From Shewanella sp. Choline-02u-19 (GTDB lineage: Bacteria > Pseudomonadota > Gammaproteobacteria > Enterobacterales > Shewanellaceae), in assembly GCF_002836205.1 (NCBI RefSeq), contig NZ_PJBE01000013.1, forward strand, positions 558,001-622,000: a DNA stretch of 64,000 bases, read 5' to 3'. The notes beneath the pieces were generated by a model. The model saw only the letters and a list, made by a program, of their open reading frames with translations. It did not search any database and was not told the DNA's origin. The position numbers were made by a program, and so were the translations under genes. Positions 26,053-34,586 of the stretch are shown here, one piece after another (the stretch's first letter is position 1; each line of letters opens with the position of its first letter).

Positions 26053-27162
26053 ATGATTAAATTCTTAGATTTAAAAAAAATAAATCAACAATACCAACAA
26101 GAGCTTAAAGATGCTTGTAGTCGGGTTATAGATTCTGGTTGGTATATTTCAGGTTCTGAACTTAAATGCTTTGAGCTGGGTTTTGCAGACTATTGTGAGG
26201 TTAAACATGCTGTTGGGGTAGCTAATGGGTTAGATGCATTAACTTTGACGCTAAGAGCCTGGATGGAGCTTGGGAAATTGGAGACTGGTGATGAAGTTAT
26301 TGTTCAAGCTAATACATACATAGCTTCCATCTTAGCTATAACAGAAAATGGTTTGAAACCTATTTTAGTTGAGCCCGACGAAGACACTTTTAACTTAAAT
26401 AGTAAAAATATTCTAGCGGCTCTTACTAATAGGACTAGGGTGATTTTACCTGTACATCTGTATGGCCAGATTTCACCTATGGATGAAATTATGGAAATTG
26501 CGAGAACTAATAACCTTTTAGTTCTCGAGGATTGCGCTCAGTCTCATGGTGCAATGATCCAAGGTAAAAAATGTGGTGCTTGGGGGCATGCAGCAGCTTT
26601 TAGTTTTTATCCAGGTAAAAATTTAGGCGCTTTAGGCGACGCAGGTGCCGTTACTACAAATGATCAAGAGTTAGCTGATACTATAAAAGCGCTTGGCAAT
26701 TATGGTTCAAAAATTAAGTATGAAAATATTTACAAAGGAGTTAATAGTCGATTAGATGAAATACAAGCCGCCATGTTGAGCGTTAAATTGCCCTATTTAC
26801 AAGCCGAAACAAAGCAAAGGCAGTATATTACCAGTCGTTATTTAAATGAAATTACGAATTCAAAAATAAAACTGCCTACGGTTGGAGACGTTGATTCCCA
26901 CGTTTGGCATCTTTTTGTTGTCCAATGCAGTGACAGAGACGGATTACAAAAATATTTACAAGGGAAGGATGTCCAGTCTTTGATTCATTACCCTATTCCT
27001 CCTCATAAGCAATTGGCTTATGAGCAATGGAATAATATTGACTTACCATTGACAGAAAAAATTCATCGCCAAGTTTTATCCTTACCAGTTGACCCAACAA
27101 TGAGCGAGTCAGATATCAGTTCGGTGATAGATGCTGTAAATCAGTACAGGGTAGATGATTGA
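26053..27162 (+). CDS. fdtB: DegT/DnrJ/EryC1 aminotransferase (FdtB/QdtB-type dTDP-sugar 3-aminotransferase)
   Basis: 369 residues. FLDLKKINQQYQQEL opens it, GVANGLDALTLTL binds phosphate, VLEDCAQSHGA carries the PLP-contacting Asp, and SFYPGKNLGALGDAGAV contains the PLP lysine (K189). These enzymes transaminate keto sugar nucleotides with glutamate. Presence of an FdtA-type isomerase in the same operon points to C3, giving dTDP-Fuc3N or dTDP-Qui3N. Placement after the acyl module closes the set: sugar, amine and acyl chain are all encoded between 17.7 and 27.2 kb. Confidence 0.88.
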   Translation: MIKFLDLKKINQQYQQELKDACSRVIDSGWYISGSELKCFELGFADYCEVKHAVGVANGLDALTLTLRAWMELGKLETGDEVIVQANTYIASILAITENGLKPILVEPDEDTFNLNSKNILAALTNRTRVILPVHLYGQISPMDEIMEIARTNNLLVLEDCAQSHGAMIQGKKCGAWGHAAAFSFYPGKNLGALGDAGAVTTNDQELADTIKALGNYGSKIKYENIYKGVNSRLDEIQAAMLSVKLPYLQAETKQRQYITSRYLNEITNSKIKLPTVGDVDSHVWHLFVVQCSDRDGLQKYLQGKDVQSLIHYPIPPHKQLAYEQWNNIDLPLTEKIHRQVLSLPVDPTMSESDISSVIDAVNQYRVDD

Positions 27163-27395
27163 TCATAGCTATTTTTTATCAGGTGTTTGAGAGGGGTAAT
27201 AAACCTAACGGGTTAGCCACCTCGAAAACAGGTATGAGCCATCTAACTATGTTCTGTGTTGATAAAAAATAGCTTTCACAGAACGCATTTTTTAAATATT
27301 TGGGTTGTCGGCCTAGTTTGGCCCTGTTTGATAATTATATTAATCTCCTAGTACTGATTTAGAGTATATGTTTCGCAAAAAGAGAGCGCTAAAAA
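27163..27395 (+). other. Structured intergenic element with nested inverted repeats
   Basis: Two perfect 15-bp arms, AGCTATTTTTTATCA at 27167-27181 and its complement at 27260-27274, enclose a region with two smaller stems (GAGG/CCTC around CTAAC/GTTAG, 27191-27222). A second hairpin, GTTCTGTG/CACAGAAC (27251-27258 with 27277-27284), contains the right 15-bp arm in its loop, so the two folds exclude each other. It may be a small mobile-element remnant or an RNA control element; no protein is encoded. Confidence 0.6.
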
Positions 27396-28466
27396 ATGAA
27401 GGTATTATTGCTAGGGGAATACAGTGGATTCCACAAAAACTTGTCTGAAGGCTTATTAGAAATAGGCGTAGATGTAGTTACAGCCTCTGGCGGAGATGGT
27501 TGGAAACAGATACCCTCCGATATTAACTGGGGAAGTGCTAAAAAAGGGCTCGGGGGGAAAATTGAACGTTTATATAATGTTTCAAAGGTATATCGACAAT
27601 TTGAAGGCTATGATGCAGTACAATTAGTATCACCTGTTATATTACCGACAAAATTGGGCATAAATAAAAGCTTTCTGAAGTTTATTACCGAGAATAATAG
27701 TAAAACATTTTTACTTGGAGCCGGTGGCTCAACAGAAAATACTGCAATTGCTCAATTCTTAAAAGAAAGATTTAAGTACCCTCAGCACTATCAAGAGGTA
27801 ATAAAAAGAGTTAAATCTGAATGGAGCCTTTCTACAAGTGGGCGCAGTTTCAATGATTACCTACTAGATGTTATTGATGGTTATATCCCAATAATGTATG
27901 AGTATGCTCAAGGGTATAGGGATATCAATTACCAAAAACAAAAAAAGACAATTCCAATCCCGATGAATATAAATAAAGTGATGTATAGGGATAATATCTG
28001 TCACGGGAAAGTTGTTTTTTGTCATGGTGTAACTAGAGCAGCAGAAAAGGGCAGTCATTTAATTAAAGATGCGATGGAAAAACTTAAGAGAAAATATCCC
28101 AATGATGTTGAAATACACATTGTGGGGAATTTACCATTAGCTGAATATTTGAAGGTGACAGCGCGTGCTAACGTGATAATTGACCAAACCTATTCGGTTT
28201 CATACGGAATGAATTCAGTTTATAACTTAGCGTTAGGTAAGGTTTGTGTCGGTGGAGGGGAGACTGAATGTTTAAATGAATTTGGTTTGGAAGATTCACC
28301 TTTGATACCAATAGACGCGAATGTAGATGATATTTTTAAGACGCTCGAGCGCATTCTTGCAAATAAACACTTAATAACCGATATAGGTTATAAATCAAGG
28401 CAATATGCTGAAGATGTTCACTCTCATGTGATAGTTGCCAATCAGTTTTTGAAAACATGGACATAA
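27396..28466 (+). CDS. Putative GT-B-type glycosyltransferase
   Basis: 356 residues without membrane helices. It begins MKVLLLGEYSGFHKNLSEGL, a Rossmann-like start with the look of a GT-B enzyme, and the second half has KVVFCHGVTRAAEKGSHLIK, VEIHIVGNLPLAEY and a region ANVIIDQTYSVSYGMNSVYN where nucleotide-sugar binding is expected in such folds. The usual EX7E motif is not clear, so the exact family is uncertain. It sits among other unit-assembly genes and overlaps the region before the next gene, so a role in repeat-unit synthesis is likely. Confidence 0.6.
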   Translation: MKVLLLGEYSGFHKNLSEGLLEIGVDVVTASGGDGWKQIPSDINWGSAKKGLGGKIERLYNVSKVYRQFEGYDAVQLVSPVILPTKLGINKSFLKFITENNSKTFLLGAGGSTENTAIAQFLKERFKYPQHYQEVIKRVKSEWSLSTSGRSFNDYLLDVIDGYIPIMYEYAQGYRDINYQKQKKTIPIPMNINKVMYRDNICHGKVVFCHGVTRAAEKGSHLIKDAMEKLKRKYPNDVEIHIVGNLPLAEYLKVTARANVIIDQTYSVSYGMNSVYNLALGKVCVGGGETECLNEFGLEDSPLIPIDANVDDIFKTLERILANKHLITDIGYKSRQYAEDVHSHVIVANQFLKTWT

Positions 28467-28486
28467 TTAGAGTGGAGGGGACTGGA

Positions 28487-29935
28487 ATGAAATTAGAGCC
28501 ATTGGGTAAAGCTTATAAATATTACCAAACAAATGATATTGTTAATCGTTATAGCAAAATAACTGATCTGTTACATCCGAATAAAGAAAACTTCATCCAG
28601 CCATCGTCAGTTCTTAGCGTTATGATGAAAAACTACATTGTTGGCGATAACACAATGGTTGATGGCATTAGAAAAGAGCCTTGGATGCATTGTTTTGATT
28701 ATTTAAAACAAGATTTTATCCCTTGTGAATTACCATCTCATGGAAAACTAGATAAAAGTCAGAGTCAAATAGCCTGCAATTTGAAAAATCTTCTGTTAGA
28801 AGAGGTTTTAAGTTTTGTTGATGGAAAAAATACTGTTGGAATTCTTCTTTCTGGTGGGATGGATAGCCGTGTAGTTGCTGGTCTGTTACGAGAACTCCAG
28901 GAGTCTGGGGCGTTTTCTGGTGATGTCGTTTGTTTAACTTGGGGCGTTGAATCTACTAGGGATGTTGTTTACGCACGAAGAATCGCTAAACAATTTTCTT
29001 GGGAATCATTACATTTCCCCCTTTCAGCTGAAAGTTTAATTGAAAACATTCATTTAGCTGCAGATATGGGAGCAGAATTTTCACCTTTACATTTGCATGC
29101 AATGAATAGCGTTGCAAAAACTAAGGGTATTGATGGTATCATAGCAGCTAGTTACGGAGATAGTGTTGGTAGAGCAGAGTATTCAGGCACTAAAGTTAAG
29201 GACCTTTCTGGTTTATTGAGTAACGACTTCGATAAATTTGGGCTTATCTCCTCATCAGTGAGAAAACAGTTCGGTGTAGAGGTTCAGATAGAACTTCAAA
29301 AATACCATAAGCTTTTTCCTCGTCAACAAGATTGGCAGCATTTTGAGATAGAAAGACAATGTCATTACATGAGAAGGCAACTTGGTGCATGTATGAGTAT
29401 TATAGATAATAGTGTCCCTCTGTATCAAATTTTTACTAAACCTTCTGTTTTTAATTATATGTGGTCTCTGGACCCTAAGTGTAGAACTGACTATGTGTAT
29501 GTGGAATTATTGAAAATATTACCAGGTGATTTATTAAATATCCCCTGGGCAAGAGATGGTAAGATTTATCCAGGTGTCGGTAATGCTTTAGACAACATAC
29601 CCTCAGCTTATAATAAATATGGAATTTGGTTACGAAACGAATGCTCCGACATTGTAAATACAGCATTAAATTCAGGAGTGTTAGAAAGTTTGAACTTATT
29701 TAACCCATATTCTATTAACTCTTTAAAGTCATACTGGTATAAGTCTAAATCAGAGAGTGCGGATAGGCTTGATGAAAGAGTGTCTTGGATGGTTTCGCTA
29801 TCGATTTTTGCGGATAAATACAACATTAAAGCTGAAAAAGAAAATAATGATTTAGGTTGGGTAGATTGTATTAATTCCTTAAAAGGAAGAAGCTATAGCT
29901 CTGTTTATCGGTTTGGGCGAAGTGTTATTAAATGA
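28487..29935 (+). CDS. Asparagine synthetase-like amidotransferase lacking the glutaminase domain
   Basis: About 482 residues. LLSGGMDSRVVAGLLREL contains the PP-loop SGGMDS (about 122-127), which adenylates a carboxylate as in AsnB. The N-terminus has no Cys2 and no recognisable glutaminase domain. ATG 28487 is preferred over 28457 because GGAGGGG lies just upstream. Related WbpS/WbmI-type proteins amidate uronic acids in O-antigens; here GlcA/GalA can be made by ugd and the epimerase downstream, which fits (inference). Ammonia would have to come from elsewhere, or the protein could ligate another amine. Confidence 0.72.
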   Translation: MKLEPLGKAYKYYQTNDIVNRYSKITDLLHPNKENFIQPSSVLSVMMKNYIVGDNTMVDGIRKEPWMHCFDYLKQDFIPCELPSHGKLDKSQSQIACNLKNLLLEEVLSFVDGKNTVGILLSGGMDSRVVAGLLRELQESGAFSGDVVCLTWGVESTRDVVYARRIAKQFSWESLHFPLSAESLIENIHLAADMGAEFSPLHLHAMNSVAKTKGIDGIIAASYGDSVGRAEYSGTKVKDLSGLLSNDFDKFGLISSSVRKQFGVEVQIELQKYHKLFPRQQDWQHFEIERQCHYMRRQLGACMSIIDNSVPLYQIFTKPSVFNYMWSLDPKCRTDYVYVELLKILPGDLLNIPWARDGKIYPGVGNALDNIPSAYNKYGIWLRNECSDIVNTALNSGVLESLNLFNPYSINSLKSYWYKSKSESADRLDERVSWMVSLSIFADKYNIKAEKENNDLGWVDCINSLKGRSYSSVYRFGRSVIK

Positions 29936-29970
29936 GTGTTTCTACCCTTCCGTAATTATAGGACGACGCA

Positions 29971-31065
29971 GTGTTCCCATATGTGTTTATATTTATAATG
30001 TTATCAATTCTTTCTTTTTCTCATTTCATAAAAGGTTTGAAGGAAAAAAAGTTATTCTTTTTCATTTATTGTTCTTTGTTATTGGTTCTGTTTGCTGGCT
30101 TACGAAAAAATGGAGTTGGAGCTGATGATATATCATATTACAACTTTTTTTTGGAAAGAACGCCGGATCTATATCAATGGGTTTTTGGAAGTTATGTTTA
30201 TGATATCAGTGAACACTTTATGGAGCCTGGTTATGTTCTTATAAATAGTGTTATAAGGGTTTTTACTGATAGTTATATTGTTTTGTTTTTTGTCATTTCA
30301 TCACTTTCTGTTGGTATTGCGGCATATAACTATAAACGCTATTCAAAGTACGTTTTTTTAACTTTTCTGCTTTTCTTTGTTCATACTTATCTTTATAGAG
30401 ATATGAATCAAATTCGTTCAGCTGTAGCTGCCGCTATATGTTTGTTCTTAATTGCTCAAATTCACAAAAAAGAGCATATGAAAATATGGCTTACACTTTT
30501 TTTTGCTAGTGTTTTCCATGTCGCGTCGTTATCAGTGGCTGTTGCATATATATTAAGCTTCATAAAGGTTACAAGAAAAAGGGTCTTAATTGCTTATATT
30601 TTATCTTTCTTAATGGGGGCTATTGGTATATCGCAAATTGCTCTTTCTGTAGTCCCTGGAGGAGGTTTTTTTGCCAGTAAACTCCACAGTTATACCGCCA
30701 ATGGTAGTTATGCAAACGCAGTGTCTTTTTTTGATGTAACCAATGTGAAAAATTCTTTTGTACTGATATTTATACTCATTTTTTGGGAACGATTAGAAAA
30801 AAAGGTGCCTTACTTTGCAACTTTAGTTTTGTTTTACTTACTTGCCGTTGGAATAAGACTCGCATTTTGGGACTTAGGCGTTATAGCAGCAAGGATTTCT
30901 ACCTTTTTTGCAATGGTAGAAGTTATACTTATACCATATTTTGTAACCATATTTCGCCAAAAAATACTGGTAACAACAGTGATAATTCTTTATGCATTTA
31001 TAACTTTATACTTAAATTTATTTATAAAATCTGGGCGGTACCCATATGAATTGTCAATTTTTTAA
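29971..31065 (+). CDS. wzy: EpsG-like O-antigen/polysaccharide polymerase (Wzy)
   Basis: 364 residues, GTG start with AGGA upstream, about 10 membrane helices. The segment FAGLRKNGVGADDISYYNFF matches the RxxxVGxDxxxY signature of EpsG-family polymerases, and DMNQIRSAVAAAI provides the second conserved Arg region. Wzy joins repeat units on the periplasmic face. It is the only such protein in locus 1. Codon use is very AT-rich, as usual for wzy genes. Confidence 0.8.
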   Translation: MFPYVFIFIMLSILSFSHFIKGLKEKKLFFFIYCSLLLVLFAGLRKNGVGADDISYYNFFLERTPDLYQWVFGSYVYDISEHFMEPGYVLINSVIRVFTDSYIVLFFVISSLSVGIAAYNYKRYSKYVFLTFLLFFVHTYLYRDMNQIRSAVAAAICLFLIAQIHKKEHMKIWLTLFFASVFHVASLSVAVAYILSFIKVTRKRVLIAYILSFLMGAIGISQIALSVVPGGGFFASKLHSYTANGSYANAVSFFDVTNVKNSFVLIFILIFWERLEKKVPYFATLVLFYLLAVGIRLAFWDLGVIAARISTFFAMVEVILIPYFVTIFRQKILVTTVIILYAFITLYLNLFIKSGRYPYELSIF

Positions 31066-31073
31066 GGAAGTAA

Positions 31074-32189
31074 ATGAAAAAAATATTATATCTAGTTAGC
31101 ACACTGAAAAGGTGTGGGCCGACTAATCAATTATCTTATATTATAAAGTATCTAGATAAATCAAGATATACACCTATCGTCTTGACACTTTCTGAAGAAC
31201 TTGAAAATGATAGCATTAAAAGTCACTTCACTGATGGTTTAGGTGTAAGAGTTGAAACATTAAATCTGTCTAGAATAGCAGGGGTTTTTTTTGCAAAATC
31301 AAGTCTTAATAAATTTATACGAGAAAATAAAATAGATTTGGTGCATTCTCAAGGTTTGCGGGCTGATAGTTTGGTTGGCAGTCTAAAAATACCCAAAGTA
31401 GCTACGCTTAGAAACTACCCTTTTTATGACTACCCTATGACTTATGGGAAAATAAAAGGAAATTTAATGGCTAAATTTCATCTCAATTCTCTAAAAAAGG
31501 TAGATGAGCCTAGAGTTGTTTCTTTATCTACTTCTAATATGTTGATGGAAAATCATAAATATGACATATGCCATCTTCAGAATGGTACTGATTTAGACCG
31601 ATTTTTGAATTTGGATAAAGAATCACTTAGAGAAAAGCTTGGTATTAATGTAGGTAAAAGAGTTTTTATTTCAGTCGGAGATTTATCTAATCGAAAGGAC
31701 CCTTTACTTATTATTAAAGCATTTAAAAAAGCAAATCTAGAAAATAGTAAATTATTATTTTTAGGAGATGGTCATCTTTACGCTGAGTGTGAAAAAGAAA
31801 TTTTAGATTTTCAAGACATAGAACTCGTTGGTAAAGTGGCTAATGTAGATGAGTATCTAGGTGCTAGTGACTATTTTATATCTGCTTCGTTAGCGGAAGG
31901 ACTCCCCAATACTGTTCTTGAAGCCATGGCTTGTGGTGTCCCTTGTATATTGTCAAATATTCCTCCACACAGAGAGATCGCTCAATTCAATAAATCATCA
32001 TCACTTTTTTTTGAAATAAATAATATAAATGAGTTGGTGGATAAAATTAAAGGAATAATAGTTGAAGATTATGAAGTGATGAGTGTCGCTAGTAAGAAAA
32101 TAATATATGACCATTTAAGTGCAGAAATAATGTCAAATAATTATCAGTCTATTTACAATGTTTTATTAATGAAAACGATGGGTATTTAA
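31074..32189 (+). CDS. Glycosyltransferase family 4
   Basis: 371 residues. GT-B fold with KRVFISVGDLSNRKDPLLII (start of the C-terminal domain), LLFLGDGHLYAEC and the nucleotide-binding SASLAEGLPNTVLEAMACGVP carrying the EX7E pattern. Retaining transferases of this type add one sugar to the lipid-linked repeat unit in the cytoplasm. It starts nine bases after wzy, and its stop overlaps the start of the next transferase. Confidence 0.88.
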   Translation: MKKILYLVSTLKRCGPTNQLSYIIKYLDKSRYTPIVLTLSEELENDSIKSHFTDGLGVRVETLNLSRIAGVFFAKSSLNKFIRENKIDLVHSQGLRADSLVGSLKIPKVATLRNYPFYDYPMTYGKIKGNLMAKFHLNSLKKVDEPRVVSLSTSNMLMENHKYDICHLQNGTDLDRFLNLDKESLREKLGINVGKRVFISVGDLSNRKDPLLIIKAFKKANLENSKLLFLGDGHLYAECEKEILDFQDIELVGKVANVDEYLGASDYFISASLAEGLPNTVLEAMACGVPCILSNIPPHREIAQFNKSSSLFFEINNINELVDKIKGIIVEDYEVMSVASKKIIYDHLSAEIMSNNYQSIYNVLLMKTMGI

Positions 32190-33013
32190 TGAGTGTTACA
32201 CCGTTTAGTGTCTTAATTTCTTTATATCATGCCGAGAAATCAAATCACCTAAATTTGTGCTTAACTAGTCTGTATGAGCAGAAGTTAAGAGCTGATGAGG
32301 TCGTTTTGGTTTTAGATGGTGAAGTTAGTTTTGAATTGCATCAAGTTATTAATGATTGGGCTGAATTACTCAATATTAAAGTTTTTCCATTACAACATAA
32401 TGTTGGTTTATCGAAAGCGCTAAATTATGGTCTTTCTTTTTGCAACTATGATTTAGTTGCTCGTATGGATACTGATGACATATCGACCTACTACCGATTT
32501 GAAGAACAAGTAAAATTCATGACCTTGAATGAAAATGTTGATATTGTTGGAACCTTTTCAGAAGATATTTCTGAGTCTGGTAAAATATTAGGGCTTAGAA
32601 AAGTGCCTATTTCACATGATGATATTTTGAAAAATATTTGGGCTTGCCCGATTATCCACCCATCCGTAATGTTCAGAAAAGCAAAAATTCTAGAGATTGG
32701 TAGCTACAGTGAAACAGCCCCCCACAGACAGGATGATTATGAGCTCTGGATTCGAGCAGCTAATAACAATGCTGTATTTGCAAATATTCCCAAAACATTA
32801 ATCCAGTATCGGATACCAGATAATGCATACAAAAAAAATACTGTAATGGTTGGAATAAATCGTGCTCGAATAGGCTTCAAAGCTGTCTGTAAATATGATC
32901 CTAGATTGCTAGCGTTTTTGGGGCTTTTATATCCATTAATTAGAGCTATGCTACCTCAGTTTTTACAGGTGAAATTAGTAGCTATTGCTAGTAAGTTGGA
33001 TCCTAGGAGTTAA
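32189..33013 (+). CDS. Glycosyltransferase family 2
   Basis: 274 residues. FSVLISLYHAEKSNHLNLCL, DEVVLVLDGEV and the metal-binding VARMDTDD (DxD type) show a GT-A fold; HRQDDYELWIRAANN is the usual catalytic-base region. Resembles amylovoran/WsaE-like inverting transferases. Likely adds a sugar to the locus 1 repeat unit; donor and linkage cannot be told. Overlaps the previous gene by one base. Confidence 0.88.
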   Translation: MSVTPFSVLISLYHAEKSNHLNLCLTSLYEQKLRADEVVLVLDGEVSFELHQVINDWAELLNIKVFPLQHNVGLSKALNYGLSFCNYDLVARMDTDDISTYYRFEEQVKFMTLNENVDIVGTFSEDISESGKILGLRKVPISHDDILKNIWACPIIHPSVMFRKAKILEIGSYSETAPHRQDDYELWIRAANNNAVFANIPKTLIQYRIPDNAYKKNTVMVGINRARIGFKAVCKYDPRLLAFLGLLYPLIRAMLPQFLQVKLVAIASKLDPRS

Positions 33014-33014
33014 A

Positions 33015-33980
33015 ATGATTGCAGTTACAGGTTCTACAGGTTTTTTAGGAAAAAAGCTATTAGCTGAATTACTAAAGGTTAATGATGTTGTCGTTTGGGG
33101 AAGAAAAAAGCCTTCTTGTGTGGCTAATAATAACTTTGTAAAATTAAATATTAACGACCGAACAATTTACCCTACCTCCATGAAGTTAGTTTCTCAGATT
33201 ATACACTGTGCTGCCCGTGTACATGTTATGAATGACAACTCTACTAACCCTTTAGAAGAGTTTAGAGAAGTAAACACCTACGGCACACTCAATTTTGCAC
33301 GGCAAGCTGCTGCTGCAGGTGTGAAACGTTTTATTTTTATTAGCTCAATTAAAGTTAATGGCGAATCTACAGAATTAGGTAAGCCTTTTAAACCTGATGA
33401 TAGCTTTATTCCTACAGATCCTTATGGATTAAGTAAACAGGAAGCTGAAGTTGGTTTGCGTAGGATAGCAAAAGAAACAGAAATGGAAGTTGTGATTATT
33501 CGTCCTCCATTAGTTTATGGCCCAGGGGTTAAAGCTAATTTTGCTTTTATGATGAAATGGGTAAATATTGGGCTACCTTTACCATTGGGTGGCATTAAAC
33601 AGAATAAGCGTAGCTTGGTATCAGTATACAACCTTGTTGATCTGATTGTTACTTGTGTAGATCATCCAAATGCAGGGAATCAAACTTTTCTAGTTTCAGA
33701 TGATGAAGATATCTCAACTACAGGTTTATTAGAAAACATGGCAAAAGCATTAAATGCACCGAAGCGTTTAATACCTATTCCTATCTCATGGTTCGGTTTG
33801 GTGAGTAAATTGATTGGTAAACCAGCTATATCGCAACGTTTATGCGGTTCATTACAAGTTGATATATCCAAAACTAAAGAGATGTTAAACTGGGAGCCAC
33901 CCTATAATTGTACTGAAAGCATGAAAAAAACAGCCAATGCTTTTATTGAAAGCCATAATTTAAATAAGAGAAGTCATTAA
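33015..33980 (+). CDS. UDP-4-keto-6-deoxy-HexNAc reductase/epimerase (WbpV/WreQ-like SDR)
   Basis: About 321 residues from MIAVTGSTGFLG; AGGAG before ATG 33015 decides this start over one 30 bp upstream. NAD loop GxxGxxG at 6-12, CAARVHVMND, SSIKVNGE and the catalytic YGLSK follow. This subgroup, always next to a lipid-linked sugar transferase, reduces the 4-keto sugar made by WbpM-type dehydratases to UDP-QuiNAc or UDP-FucNAc. A WbpM/PglF-type dehydratase is at 38261, and the transferase gene follows within four bases, so the initiating sugar is probably QuiNAc or FucNAc. Confidence 0.8.
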   Translation: MIAVTGSTGFLGKKLLAELLKVNDVVVWGRKKPSCVANNNFVKLNINDRTIYPTSMKLVSQIIHCAARVHVMNDNSTNPLEEFREVNTYGTLNFARQAAAAGVKRFIFISSIKVNGESTELGKPFKPDDSFIPTDPYGLSKQEAEVGLRRIAKETEMEVVIIRPPLVYGPGVKANFAFMMKWVNIGLPLPLGGIKQNKRSLVSVYNLVDLIVTCVDHPNAGNQTFLVSDDEDISTTGLLENMAKALNAPKRLIPIPISWFGLVSKLIGKPAISQRLCGSLQVDISKTKEMLNWEPPYNCTESMKKTANAFIESHNLNKRSH

Positions 33981-33983
33981 TTC

Positions 33984-34550
33984 ATGAAAAATATTTTAAT
34001 CCGTATCCTCGATTTCGTCATCGCTTTTCTGGGGCTGCTCGCTACATTTCCAATTTTACTTATTGTTTTCGTTATTGGTTATTTTGACACCCGTTCTCCT
34101 ATCTTTATACAAGAGCGAGTTGGTAGAAATAAGCGTCCTTTTAAACTTATTAAATTCCGCACTATGTCGGTTGATACTAAGTCAGTAGCCAGCCACCTTG
34201 CAAATAATGCATCTATTACCAAGTTTGGAAATTTTCTCCGCAAAACTAAAATTGATGAACTGCTGCAGCTTATTAACGTGGTAAAGGGGGAAATGAGTTT
34301 AGTTGGCCCGCGACCAAACCTGTTTAACCAAGAAGAGTTAATTGAAGAGCGTGATGCACTTGGTGTTTATAATGTGTTGCCAGGAGTGACGGGTTTAGCA
34401 CAAGTACAAAACATAGATATGTCTACCCCTCAGCTGCTGGCAAAAACCGACAAGAAGATGATTGATACTCTGACCATTAAAGATTACTTCAAATATATCA
34501 TCATGACGGCTACTGGCAGTGGCAGTGGTGATGCGGTTGAACCTAAATAA
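33984..34550 (+). CDS. PglC-like initiating phosphoglycosyl transferase
   Basis: 188 residues, the short monotopic type. One N-terminal re-entrant hydrophobic helix (about 5-32) is followed by RSPIFIQERVGRNKRPFKLIK, FRTMS, the catalytic TKIDELLQLINVVKGEMS and SLVGPRPNLF. It moves a sugar-phosphate from UDP-QuiNAc/FucNAc-type donors to undecaprenyl phosphate, starting repeat-unit assembly at the inner membrane. Directly coupled to the reductase gene that would make its donor. Confidence 0.92.
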   Translation: MKNILIRILDFVIAFLGLLATFPILLIVFVIGYFDTRSPIFIQERVGRNKRPFKLIKFRTMSVDTKSVASHLANNASITKFGNFLRKTKIDELLQLINVVKGEMSLVGPRPNLFNQEELIEERDALGVYNVLPGVTGLAQVQNIDMSTPQLLAKTDKKMIDTLTIKDYFKYIIMTATGSGSGDAVEPK

Positions 34551-34586
34551 TGTTTTAGAATATTTAAATAGTTGGAATTAAAAATA

